This document shows positions 44,146 to 52,441 of a stretch of DNA of 64,000 bases, piece by piece (the stretch's first letter is position 1; every line of letters starts with the position of its first letter). Location: contig OZ241334.1 in assembly GCA_965200035.1 (NCBI GenBank), forward strand, positions 372,001 to 436,000. The letters are read 5' to 3'. Below the pieces are notes generated by a model, which saw nothing but the letters and a program-made list of their open reading frames with translations, did no database searches and was not told the DNA's origin. The position numbers were made by a program, and so were the translations under genes. The DNA comes from UBA1952 sp965200035 (lineage in GTDB: Bacteria > Bacteroidota > Bacteroidia > Chitinophagales > Chitinophagaceae).

Positions 44146-44905
44146 TAGACTGATAAACCCATTGTACCTCTCCATGTGTGTACCGAACCAAGCTTCCATC
44201 TTCAGCAATTGCCTCAAGCTGTCCGTTGGGTAATACCTGATTGATAGTAACCGTCCACTGTTTTTCATCCTTTCCCAATAGCTGCAGCTTACCTTTTTGA
44301 AAGAGGAGTTCATTGTAGCGGGCTAAGATTTGGCCGGCATCTTCCGGATTACAAATATTTTCTATCAGCACCGTCCTGATTTTTACCGCCAGTTCTTGTA
44401 CATCAAAGGTTTCCCCCGAAGCAGCCTTAAGACTTGTCGCATTCGGCAGCGCCATTCCAAAATCATCCTGCAGCACATTCAGTCCAAAACCGATCACCGC
44501 ATAGAGCCAGGAATGCCCGCGCAACACATTTTCAATTAAAATACCGCCTGCCTTTTTGTCATTAATGATCAAATCGTTGGGCCATTTGATCTGTACCGTA
44601 AGTGATTTGGTTAAGTCTTTGATAACATTAGCAATGGTAGTTGCCACGAGCGCAGAGAAAATAAATTGCTGATCTATACCTGAAGCGGGGATGGTAATGA
44701 GGCTCATCATCAGGCACTCACCGGGCCTTGCCTGCCATGAGTTTCCACGCTGTCCGCGCCCGGCCATCTGATAGGCTGCCAAAATCATTGTGCCGGCTTG
44801 TGCCTTATCGGCATCTATCAGGCGCATGGCATCATTATTGGTACTATCGGTAGTATCAAGATTAATGATTGGTGCATTGAGCCACTGGCGGGCATTCTGA
44901 GCCAA
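44126..44905 (-). CDS. birA: Biotin--[acetyl-CoA-carboxylase] ligase
   Basis: 259 residues. Catalytic motif GRGQRGNSWQARPGECL (about 49-65, BirA GRGRxGRxW type), DSTNNDAM near the N-terminus, VQIKWPNDLIINDKKAGGILIE and YAVIGFGLNV. It attaches biotin to the carrier protein of acetyl-CoA carboxylase. Without the N-terminal helix-turn-helix of E. coli BirA, it cannot be a repressor. The start is a TTG (44905); the only ATG downstream (codon 27) lies inside the conserved core. Its 3' end overlaps the histidine kinase gene by 20 nt. Confidence 0.92.
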   Translation of the reverse strand: MAQNARQWLNAPIINLDTTDSTNNDAMRLIDADKAQAGTMILAAYQMAGRGQRGNSWQARPGECLMMSLITIPASGIDQQFIFSALVATTIANVIKDLTKSLTVQIKWPNDLIINDKKAGGILIENVLRGHSWLYAVIGFGLNVLQDDFGMALPNATSLKAASGETFDVQELAVKIRTVLIENICNPEDAGQILARYNELLFQKGKLQLLGKDEKQWTVTINQVLPNGQLEAIAEDGSLVRYTHGEVQWVYQSIKTVAG

Positions 44906-44915
44906 AATATTTGCT

Positions 44916-44923
44916 TAATTTTG
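44916..44923 (+). promoter_or_regulatory. Bacteroidota-type -7 box for rsfS-ftsH
   Basis: TAATTTTG on the plus strand in the divergent birA/rsfS region. The birA side carries TACCCTTTG (minus, 44938-44946), a near match. Confidence 0.45.
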
Positions 44924-45037
44924 AAGGATTATCAATACAAAGGGTAAAGATATTGCCCTCATACCGTTAAGACTTAAAAAAGTAATTTGGAGAAAGCGAT
45001 TACAGCCCTGCAGGGAAGAAAGAAGAGCTCTACGCGC

Positions 45038-45385
45038 ATGACGCGCAATAGCAAGCTTTTCAAAACAATCATTAACGCCATCAAGGAGAAGAAAGGAGAG
45101 AACATTGTATCATTGGATCTGCGCAAGATCGATGAAGCGGTATCAGACTTCTTTATCCTTTGTGAAGCCCAGTCAACCATCCAGATCAAGGCTATTGCCG
45201 ATCATATAGAAGCTGTGGTGAAGGATGAGTGCGGCGAACGCGTATATCATACCGAGCGTGGCGATGAATGGACGCTGGTAGATTATGTGAACGCAGTTGT
45301 GCACATATTTCAGCGCGAACACCGCAAGTTTTATGATCTGGAGAGCCTTTGGGCGGATGCAGAGCGTACAGAGCATCCGGAATAA
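45038..45385 (+). CDS. rsfS: Ribosome silencing factor RsfS
   Basis: 115 residues from the ATG at 45038; an in-frame TTG at 44987 would add 17 basic residues and is possible. Conserved RsfS features: VSLDLRKIDEAVSDFFILCEAQST, HTERGDEWTLVDYVNAVVHIFQREHRKFYDLESLWADA. It binds bL14 and blocks subunit joining when nutrients are short. birA-rsfS-ftsH is a common order in Bacteroidota. ftsH starts 102 nt downstream. Confidence 0.92.
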   Translation: MTRNSKLFKTIINAIKEKKGENIVSLDLRKIDEAVSDFFILCEAQSTIQIKAIADHIEAVVKDECGERVYHTERGDEWTLVDYVNAVVHIFQREHRKFYDLESLWADAERTEHPE

Positions 45386-45486
45386 GGGCGCGAATTAATA
45401 TAACTCCCCTTTTAGTTTTATTAAGGGAAATTGCCAAGCATTTTTATTATAAAGCAAGCGCATCAAATGCGCATTTTAATAGCGTA

Positions 45487-47511
45487 ATGGAAGATAACAA
45501 ACAAGGCCCGGAGCTCCCCCAAAACGGAGCCCAGAATGAGCCAAAATCACCCAGGAAAGGCCCCCGCTTTAATATTTACTGGGTATATGGCATCATCATT
45601 CTGGCGATACTGGGCATGAACTTTTTCGGCAGCTCATTCGGCACGGCAGACCGTACGATGAGCTTTCTGGAATTCAAGAAAAACCTGCTTGACTCAGGCA
45701 AGGTTGCGCGCATCGTGATGGTGAATAAGGAGTACGTAGAGGTTTACCGGAAAGACAATAAGGCGGCCACCAAGACGGATAATCAGAATGGATTTACCCT
45801 GTCGGAAGCGACACCGGATGCCATTGTAAGATTTACTACTCCTGATCAGTTTGAGAAAAAGCTGGATGAAGCTCAGGCAGGAATGCCGGAGAATCAGCGG
45901 CTTGGTATTGAAATCGCCCCTCCAAGAGGCAACCTGCTGCATGATCTGCTCAGCTCTATCTTCTTGCCGATCATTATTCTGGTAGCCATGTGGTTCCTGA
46001 TTATGCGGAAGATGGGCGGCGGCGCTGCAGGTGGCGGTGCCGGCGGGCTCTTTAACATTGGCAAAAGCAAGGCGCAGCTTTTTGAAAAAGGCACGCGTGT
46101 CAACATTACATTCAATGATGTAGCCGGTCTGGATGAGGCAAAAGTAGAAGTGATGGAGATCGTGGATTTCCTGAAAAATCCTAAGAAATACACGGCGCTG
46201 GGCGGTAAGATACCTAAGGGCGCTCTGTTGGTGGGCCCTCCGGGTACTGGCAAAACGCTGCTGGCGAAAGCCATGGCGGGTGAAGCTCAGGTTCCTTTCT
46301 TCTCGATCTCCGGTTCCGACTTCGTGGAAATGTTCGTAGGCGTGGGTGCCAGCCGTGTCCGTGATTTGTTCAAGCAGGCGCGCGAGAAATCACCCTGTAT
46401 TGTATTCATTGATGAGATTGACGCCATCGGTCGTGCACGCGGCAAGAATGCGGTAGTGAGCAATGATGAGCGCGAGAATACCCTCAATCAGATGCTGGTA
46501 GAAATGGATGGCTTCAGCGGCGATAGCGGCATTATTGTGCTGGCAGCTACTAACCGTCCTGATGTATTGGATACAGCTCTGCTGCGTCCCGGCCGTTTTG
46601 ACCGTCAGATATCTATTGACATCCCGGATGTGAAGGGTCGTCAGAAGATCTTTGAAGTGCATCTGAAGCCGATCAAGAAGTCGAAAGACCTGAACATCGC
46701 TAAGCTTGCGTTACAGACCCCGGGCTTTGCCGGTGCGGATATCGCTAATATTTGTAATGAAGCTGCACTTATCGCTGCGCGCAAGGGCAAGAGTGAAGTG
46801 GAGATGAGCGACTTTAATGACGCTATTGATCGTGTGATCGGTGGTCTGGAAAAGAAGAACAAGATCATCTCTCCGGAAGAGAAGAAAGTAATTGCTTATC
46901 ACGAAGCCGGCCACGCAGTATCGGGCTGGTTTCTGGAACATGCGCACCCATTGGTAAAAGTGACGATCGTACCCCGTGGCGTAGCGGCTCTTGGCTATGC
47001 GCAGTATCTGCCGAAGGAAGTGTACATCCGCAATACAGATCACCTGATGGATGATATGTGCATGAGCCTTGGCGGCCGTGCGGTTGAGGAGCTGGTTTTT
47101 GCTAAAATATCGACCGGTGCGCTGAGCGATCTGCAGCATGTGACACGTATGGCTTACGCGATGATCTCTATGTATGGCATGAGCGATAAAATTGGCAATA
47201 TCTCGTTTTATGATCCCCAAAGCGAAGGCGGCTTTACGAAGCCTTATTCTGAAGAAACGGGCAAGGTGATTGACGAAGAAGTACGCAGAGTGGTAGATAT
47301 GGCTTATCAAAAGGTCAAGAATCTGCTTTCTGATAAAATTGATGCAGTGCGCACGGTTGCAGAGGAGCTACTGAAACGTGAAGTGCTTTACAAAGATGAT
47401 CTGGAGCGGCTGATCGGCGATCGCCCGTTTGAAGAAGAATCCAATGAGGAAGATACGCTCTCTCCTTCTCCGGACCCACAACTTGAGAAAGATGGTCTGA
47501 ATAATAACTAA
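45487..47511 (+). CDS. ftsH: ATP-dependent zinc metalloprotease FtsH
   Basis: 674 residues from MEDNKQGPELPQN. Two membrane helices (about 33-53 and 149-172) flank a periplasmic domain. AAA motifs: Walker A GPPGTGKT at about 250, IVFIDEIDAIGRARG (Walker B), SRH-type LRPGRFDRQ. The zinc protease site HEAGH is at about 472. It degrades damaged and regulatory membrane proteins such as LpxC-type targets. The upstream extension from an ATG at 45349 would overlap rsfS and lacks family similarity, so I rejected it. Confidence 0.97.
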   Translation: MEDNKQGPELPQNGAQNEPKSPRKGPRFNIYWVYGIIILAILGMNFFGSSFGTADRTMSFLEFKKNLLDSGKVARIVMVNKEYVEVYRKDNKAATKTDNQNGFTLSEATPDAIVRFTTPDQFEKKLDEAQAGMPENQRLGIEIAPPRGNLLHDLLSSIFLPIIILVAMWFLIMRKMGGGAAGGGAGGLFNIGKSKAQLFEKGTRVNITFNDVAGLDEAKVEVMEIVDFLKNPKKYTALGGKIPKGALLVGPPGTGKTLLAKAMAGEAQVPFFSISGSDFVEMFVGVGASRVRDLFKQAREKSPCIVFIDEIDAIGRARGKNAVVSNDERENTLNQMLVEMDGFSGDSGIIVLAATNRPDVLDTALLRPGRFDRQISIDIPDVKGRQKIFEVHLKPIKKSKDLNIAKLALQTPGFAGADIANICNEAALIAARKGKSEVEMSDFNDAIDRVIGGLEKKNKIISPEEKKVIAYHEAGHAVSGWFLEHAHPLVKVTIVPRGVAALGYAQYLPKEVYIRNTDHLMDDMCMSLGGRAVEELVFAKISTGALSDLQHVTRMAYAMISMYGMSDKIGNISFYDPQSEGGFTKPYSEETGKVIDEEVRRVVDMAYQKVKNLLSDKIDAVRTVAEELLKREVLYKDDLERLIGDRPFEEESNEEDTLSPSPDPQLEKDGLNNN

Positions 47512-47525
47512 GATTTGAAATAGAT

Positions 47526-47559
47526 AAAAAGCCCGGTTGTACTTACAACCGGGCTTTTT
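47526..47559 (+). terminator. Terminator of ftsH
   Basis: AAAAAGCCCGGTTGT (47526-47540) / ACAACCGGGCTTTTT (47545-47559), ACTT loop, 14 nt after the stop codon. Confidence 0.9.
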
Positions 47560-47885
47560 ATTGCATTCTGATATTTGAGCGCTTCTCGCCTTATGCTGTT
47601 CAATTTTGTTTCAGGAATTTATAAGCCAAATTCTTTTTTCTCAGTGATTCTTTGGTGGAAGGTGAATAAACCCAAGCCTTTGAAACTGGTATTTACAGCC
47701 AAGAAGGCAGACTTTATCCAAACAGCCAGACCGGAAATATCTTACTAAAGGCGGCTATAAACTCACTATATAATTTGAAGCGACAGATGTTGCGCCCGGT
47801 AAGTATTATATTCGTCTGAAAGACGATCTGAACCTAATCAAGAACAGCAGATAATGGTCGGTTAAATAACTTCAAAATTACCACT
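47560..47885 (+). pseudogene. Possible decayed coding stretch
   Basis: No intact gene lies in this region. On the plus strand two adjoining frames give protein-like segments interrupted by stops: NKPKPLKLVFTAKKADFIQ, then (47744-47854) TKGGYKLTI, a TAA, FEATDVAPGKYYIRLKDDLN and a final stop. The second looks like the end of a beta-sandwich domain. It may be the remains of a secreted protein or chance reading. The call is weak. Confidence 0.25.
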
Positions 47886-48158
47886 ATGAAAAAAGGAATA
47901 AGCTATCTGGTTGCAATCGTTATGTTTGCCGGGTGTAAGGAAGGCTGGACCAGCGAAAATAAGGATCAATACCTGCAGGCTTGCCATGATAGCCCCAATG
48001 CTTCCGGAATGAGTGATGCGCAACGAAAGAGCTATTGTCAATGCTCACTTGATGAGGTGACGAAGCACTACTCTAATGTTGAAGAAGTGCTGATTAATAA
48101 AGATAGTAGTGCGGTTAATTCTGCGCTAGGCCGTTGTCGTGAGCAGACGTTCCATTAA
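47886..48158 (+). CDS. Small Cys-rich lipoprotein
   Basis: 90 residues. Lipobox FAGC (residue 17) after a short hydrophobic segment. Four further Cys (ACHD, YCQCS, RCRE) lie in an otherwise polar domain containing MSDAQRKSYCQCSLDEVTKHYSNVEEV, similar to small uncharacterised Bacteroidota proteins with this Cys pattern. The cysteines may form disulfides in the periplasm. No function is known to me. The gene stands alone after the decayed region. Confidence 0.7.
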   Translation: MKKGISYLVAIVMFAGCKEGWTSENKDQYLQACHDSPNASGMSDAQRKSYCQCSLDEVTKHYSNVEEVLINKDSSAVNSALGRCREQTFH

Positions 48159-48197
48159 TCTCTGGTTTTACCGGCATTATAAATACCAGTCCTGATG

Positions 48198-48220
48198 GGG
48201 CGGCATTGCAAATGCCGCCC
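48198..48220. repeat. REP-like hairpin, family A copy 2
   Basis: GGGCG-GCATTGCAAATGC-CGCCC followed by AGCT. Same apex as at 32301 with a different but complementary outer stem. Confidence 0.65.
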
Positions 48221-48277
48221 AGCTACTACCAGCTATCCCATTATTAATCTGCTTGCCACCGATCCCGGCCTTTCTGC

Positions 48278-49447
48278 TTAATCAATGCTGATCTCTTTGT
48301 CTTCCCCTGCCAGCCTGCGCAGCAATATGCTGGCGCGGTAGCGGTCTTCTCCGTATTGCGCGTACAAGTCATCCAATAGTTGCAGCACTTTCCCGGCCTT
48401 CCATTCATTGCACCATTGCAGCAAGCCTTTCGGATAGTTTACGCCTTTGGTCATTGCTGTTTCCAGATCTTTTGCACTGGCAATATTCAGGTATAAGGCT
48501 TCTACGGCTTCATTGATAAGCATTGCTACTACACGTTCCATGATCTGCCTGCCTTTGATTTCATCTCTGGTTGGCTCAGGCATTGTTGCGCTTTCTGCAT
48601 AATTGTAAAATCCTCTGCCGCTTTTTCGGCCCAGCCAACCTGCTTCCAGCAAGCGCTTCTGTGAAAAAGAGGGCTTGTAACGGGGATCATAGAAGAAGGA
48701 CTGGAACACCGTTTCTGTAACCACATAGTTTACATCATGGCCGATGTAATCCATCAGTGTGAATGGTCCCATGCGGAAGCCGCCATATTCAGTCATTGCC
48801 CAGTCAATGGTAGCCATATCGGAAATCCCTTCTTCAAAAATGCGTAGCGCTTCGCCATAAAAAGGCCTTGCCACCCGGTTTACAATAAATCCTGGTGTAT
48901 CGCGCGTTACTACAGGCAGCTTGCCCCATGCTGCCATCAGAGCTTTTGCTTCATCTATGAGTCCGGGAGCAGTTTGCAGGGCAGGTACTACCTCTACCAA
49001 TGCCATCAACGGTGGCGGATTAAAGAAGTGAAGGCCGATCACGCGCTCCGGCTGCTGGCAGGCTGCAGCTATAGCGGTTACGGAAAGAGAAGAAGTGTTA
49101 GTAGCAAGTATGCATTCATCGCAGGCCTGCTTCTCCAAGACATTAAAAAGCTGCTGCTTTACCTGCAGATTTTCTACTACCGCTTCAATAATCAGGGGGC
49201 AATCGGACAAATCGTTGAGGTTGTTGGTAAATGAAAAACGGGCGATCACTTCTTCTTCGTTTTCCAGTTTACCTTTTTCACCAAGCTTACGCAGCGTTGC
49301 AGCCAATGAGTTTTCTGCGCGCTGTAAAGCTGCCGAGTTATTATCGTACAGCACTACCGGATGGCCTGCAACGGCAGCTACCTGGGCAATGCCTGCGCCC
49401 ATAGCCCCTGAACCTACTACACCTACCGCCTGATTTTTCTGAAGCAT
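48278..49447 (-). CDS. 3-hydroxyacyl-CoA dehydrogenase
   Basis: 389 residues from MLQKNQAVGVVGSGAMGAGIAQVAA. NAD-binding GxGxMGxGIA at the N-terminus, VEIVEN-type strand (IIEAVVENL), catalytic HFFNPPPLMALVE with His-Phe-Phe-Asn-Pro-Pro (about 136-148) and RDTPGFIVNR. Two C-terminal 3HCDH domains follow in tandem, the second at about 295-385. It oxidises 3-hydroxyacyl-CoA in beta-oxidation or related (PaaH-like) paths. An upstream extension of 16 codons is without family similarity. It is monocistronic as far as visible. Confidence 0.9.
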   Translation of the reverse strand: MLQKNQAVGVVGSGAMGAGIAQVAAVAGHPVVLYDNNSAALQRAENSLAATLRKLGEKGKLENEEEVIARFSFTNNLNDLSDCPLIIEAVVENLQVKQQLFNVLEKQACDECILATNTSSLSVTAIAAACQQPERVIGLHFFNPPPLMALVEVVPALQTAPGLIDEAKALMAAWGKLPVVTRDTPGFIVNRVARPFYGEALRIFEEGISDMATIDWAMTEYGGFRMGPFTLMDYIGHDVNYVVTETVFQSFFYDPRYKPSFSQKRLLEAGWLGRKSGRGFYNYAESATMPEPTRDEIKGRQIMERVVAMLINEAVEALYLNIASAKDLETAMTKGVNYPKGLLQWCNEWKAGKVLQLLDDLYAQYGEDRYRASILLRRLAGEDKEISID

Positions 49448-49525
49448 ATCTCTGTTGAAATGTTTGGGCCAAAGTATTACATTTCCGATTGCCAATAAAA
49501 CGTAAGCCCGTTTTTAGTGAAGCCT

Positions 49526-50779
49526 ATGCGCCGGACCTCTGCTGATATAAGTACCGATCTATTACTCCCGATCATTTACTGCGGCCTTGTAACAGTGCTT
49601 TCTGCGTGGTTGCTGGTGACGCACTATAGTGGCTGGATGACACATCCGAAATTTTGTTTTGGTGATTGTATCCTGTATCAATCCATAGCCGAAAAAGGAT
49701 ACTATTACATCGAAGGCGGCAGGAGCAATACTAATTTCTTCCCGCTCTTTCCGTTGCTCTGGCGCTGGAGCGGATTTGGCGAAGCAGGCATCAGCTTTGT
49801 AAATATGCTCTGTTTTATCAGTGGCTGCTTTCTGCTGTTCCGGAACTTTCCGGCTTCTTTATGCGTAAAAGTGCTGACGCTCGGGCTTGGCTGTATCGTC
49901 TTTTACCTGGTTCCATTTACGGAAGGCATCTTTTACCTCACGGCTACGCTGATGCTTATCGGGCTACAGCAGAGAAAGGCCGGATTGGTAATTGTGGCTT
50001 TGACGATCATGTGCCTGCTCAGGTCTGTAAGCATGCTCTTTTTCCCTGTTTGGATGGCGCTGGCATTGCTGCGCTATGCAGATACCGAATCTTTAAAAAA
50101 GGTGCGCATTTATGCCGGATATGCAATCTGGGGGGCGTTGCTGGTAATTCTGCTGTTCCTTTATTTCCATTATAAAACGGGTGAGTTCTGGGCGTTTGTA
50201 AAAGCGCAACGCGTGTGGGGGGCTGCTTTTCGCCTGCCCCAGATACCATTTGGCGCATGGGGCGATGACCGGCATATGATCTTTGCCCAGTATTCTGTAT
50301 TCTTCTGCCTGATAAGCTCCTGCTATCTGGTCTGGCTTTTTGTACAGCGAATCAGGAAGCGTGACTTTCATCTGCCGGATGATGCTACGCTTTTTTCCCT
50401 GCTTTACATTGCGGCCAACGGCGTATTTCCCCTTGTGATGCGTGGCGGTGAGTATTCCAGCCTGAACCGCTATATACTTTCTACTCCTTTCCTGTATTTC
50501 TTCTTTAAAGAGATCAATACCTTCCGGTTCAACCGGGGAAGTATTCTTTTCCTGATCATCATTGAGCTGCTGTTCCTCTTTGTATGCTGGCAGATGTATG
50601 CCAGTGCTACGCGGCTGATCATCGCTACCGTATTCATGTGCGCTATGGCCATCATTCCCTGGCTACTGCAATCACGGTCCACGTTGTCGTTTGCGGCGCT
50701 CGTCATTGCAACAGCCATTGGCATTTATCTACAGTCCGTGCAGTTTGTTGACTTTGTACACGGCATCTGGGTTGGCTAG
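49526..50779 (+). CDS. PIG-V-like polytopic membrane protein
   Basis: 417 residues with about 11 membrane helices. CFGDCILYQSIAEKGYYYIEGG (about 45-66) and SNTNFFPLFPLL (about 67-78) fit the luminal loop of the PIG-V/mannosyltransferase II-like family (GT-C fold), where an acidic residue starts the loop; EYSSLNRYILSTPFLY occurs near the end. GT-C enzymes use lipid-linked sugars, so it may glycosylate a lipid or protein on the outer face of the inner membrane. No other glycosylation gene is adjacent. The start is ATG rather than the GTG 9 nt upstream. Confidence 0.7.
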   Translation: MRRTSADISTDLLLPIIYCGLVTVLSAWLLVTHYSGWMTHPKFCFGDCILYQSIAEKGYYYIEGGRSNTNFFPLFPLLWRWSGFGEAGISFVNMLCFISGCFLLFRNFPASLCVKVLTLGLGCIVFYLVPFTEGIFYLTATLMLIGLQQRKAGLVIVALTIMCLLRSVSMLFFPVWMALALLRYADTESLKKVRIYAGYAIWGALLVILLFLYFHYKTGEFWAFVKAQRVWGAAFRLPQIPFGAWGDDRHMIFAQYSVFFCLISSCYLVWLFVQRIRKRDFHLPDDATLFSLLYIAANGVFPLVMRGGEYSSLNRYILSTPFLYFFFKEINTFRFNRGSILFLIIIELLFLFVCWQMYASATRLIIATVFMCAMAIIPWLLQSRSTLSFAALVIATAIGIYLQSVQFVDFVHGIWVG

Positions 50780-50782
50780 TAT

Positions 50783-51790
50783 TTATTTTTTCTTCTGACC
50801 TAGTATGCTCCAGTCTGTTTTTTCTGAAACAATGGTATTGGTCAGTGTACCGAGGCCGTCAATGATCATCTCTACCTCATCTCCATCCTGCAGCCATTGT
50901 ACTTTATAGTTCGGGTCATTGAGCAGTCCGGTGCCATTCAGCTCCAGGAAACAACCGGTACCTACCGTGCCGCTACCGATCACATCGCCCGGCAGGATAT
51001 CGGCGCCATAAGCACAGCGTTCGATGATTTCGGCAAACGTCCAGTCCATATCGCCCATATTACCTTCGCTCACCTGCTTTCCGTTCACAGTACAGGTCAT
51101 CTTTAAATTATAAGCATTGCCGGTGTGACCTTCTTTGGCGGGCATTTTGAAAGTCTCTAATTCATCAGGCGTCACCATCATCGGGCCAATGACGGTGCTG
51201 AAATCTTTTCCTTTTGCAGGGCCGAGGTTGAGCAGCATCTCCTCCATTTGCAGGGTGCGTGCGCTCATATCATTCATGATCATGTAACCGGCAATGTAAT
51301 CGTCTGCATCTGCGGCTTTGATGTTTCGTCCTTTTTTACCGATCACCACTGCCGCTTCCAGCTCAAAATCCAGCTTCTGAAAATGATCCGGCATACAATC
51401 GATCTCACCCGGACCACCGATTGCATTGTGGTTGGTAAAGTAGAAAATCGGGTATTGATCAAATTCAGGAATCATATCCACTTTCCGGTTACGGCGCGCT
51501 GCCGCTACGTGCTGGCGAAAGGCATAACCATCGCGGCAGGAAGTGGGCCTGGGCACGGGCGCCATGATCTCAGCGCTGCTGAATGCCGCATAAGGAGCCA
51601 ATGGATTTTTACCGCTTTTGATATCTGCTTCCGCCTGGCGCGCTACGGGGCTCAGCTTTTCCCAGTGATTCAACAGCTCCATCATCGTCGCTGGAAGCTG
51701 CGGATCGGCCATATCGGTATCATACAGGTTATTGTCGATGAGCAGTGCGAGCTGCTCTTTGCCTTCTTTGCGGTAAGTAACCAGTTTCAT
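50783..51790 (-). CDS. Fumarylacetoacetate hydrolase family protein
   Basis: 335 residues from MKLVTYRKEGKEQLAL. The metal-binding FAH core is present: DFELEAAVVIGKKG (ExE..), DDYIAGYMIMNDMSARTLQ, KGKDFSTVIGPMMVTPDEL and GSGTVGTGCFLELNG. The family hydrolyses or decarboxylates 2-oxo acid substrates. It could be the tyrosine-pathway FAH or a 2-keto acid hydratase; the length is shorter than that of eukaryotic FAH. No pathway neighbours help. The frame extends 37 codons further up without family similarity, so the start was set here. Confidence 0.88.
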   Translation of the reverse strand: MKLVTYRKEGKEQLALLIDNNLYDTDMADPQLPATMMELLNHWEKLSPVARQAEADIKSGKNPLAPYAAFSSAEIMAPVPRPTSCRDGYAFRQHVAAARRNRKVDMIPEFDQYPIFYFTNHNAIGGPGEIDCMPDHFQKLDFELEAAVVIGKKGRNIKAADADDYIAGYMIMNDMSARTLQMEEMLLNLGPAKGKDFSTVIGPMMVTPDELETFKMPAKEGHTGNAYNLKMTCTVNGKQVSEGNMGDMDWTFAEIIERCAYGADILPGDVIGSGTVGTGCFLELNGTGLLNDPNYKVQWLQDGDEVEMIIDGLGTLTNTIVSEKTDWSILGQKKK

Positions 51791-51865
51791 ATGTGCTTCG
51801 CTGTTGTTTTCGGGTGGTAAAAGTAATTCATTGATGGCTGGATTGGCTGATCTCTTTCTTTTCTG

Positions 51866-51884
51866 TTGGCATTGCAAATGCCAA
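51866..51884. repeat. REP-like hairpin, family A copy 3
   Basis: TTG-GCATTGCAAATGC-CAA. Same apex as at 32301; outer stem TTG/CAA. Confidence 0.6.
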
Positions 51885-51891
51885 TCCTTGT

Positions 51892-51916
51892 TGCGCGGCA
51901 TTGCAAATGCCGCGCA
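51892..51916. repeat. REP-like hairpin, family A copy 4
   Basis: TGCGCG-GCATTGCAAATGC-CGCGCA followed by GCTT. It is 8 nt from copy 3, in the same orientation. Confidence 0.65.
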
Positions 51917-52016
51917 GCTTACACCAATATCACCACTGTAAAAACAATTCCATTCCTCCGGCTCCTAAAAACTAAATGCACCTTTTACCTTTTTAATTTT
52001 GAATTTTGCATTTGAA

Positions 52017-52436
52017 ATGTACACTTCAGAAACAAAGATCCGGGTGCGCTATGGCGAGACCGACCAGATGGGATTTCTCTATTACGGTAATTATGCGCTT
52101 TATTATGAGGTAGGCCGCGCCGAGGCTATTCGCCAGTTGGGTTTTACCTATCGGGAGCTGGAAGAATTAGGCATTAATATGCCTGTCATAACTCTGAATG
52201 TACAGTATTACAGGCCGGCGCTTTATGATGACCTGATTACGGTAAAAACGATTCTGAAAGAGCTTCCTGAAAGCTCCAAGATCGAGTTTCATTCCGAGCT
52301 TTATAATGAGGAAGGAGTTTTCCTCAACAAAGGCATTACCACCTTGGTGTTTTACGATCCGAAGGAGAAGAAGAAAGTGAACATGCACCCGGAATTATAC
52401 CAAAGGCTGCAACCTTATTTTACCACAAAAGAATAA
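52017..52436 (+). CDS. Acyl-CoA thioesterase, 4HBT/YbgC family
   Basis: 139 residues from MYTSETKIRVRYGETDQMG. GETDQMGFLYYGNYALYYEVGRAEAIRQLG carries the hotdog active-site Asp (YxDTDxxG type; here ETDQMG). It hydrolyses short or aromatic acyl-CoA, and the family includes FadM and YbgC. The ATG at 52017 is preceded by an AT-rich repeat spacer. cinA starts 5 nt downstream, so they are one transcript. Confidence 0.9.
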   Translation: MYTSETKIRVRYGETDQMGFLYYGNYALYYEVGRAEAIRQLGFTYRELEELGINMPVITLNVQYYRPALYDDLITVKTILKELPESSKIEFHSELYNEEGVFLNKGITTLVFYDPKEKKKVNMHPELYQRLQPYFTTKE

Positions 52437-52441
52437 ATGAA

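Noticed and set aside
45349..45486. Upstream ATG of ftsH at 45349
   Set aside because: It would overlap rsfS, and the added residues lack FtsH similarity; the ATG at 45487 gives a normal N-terminus.
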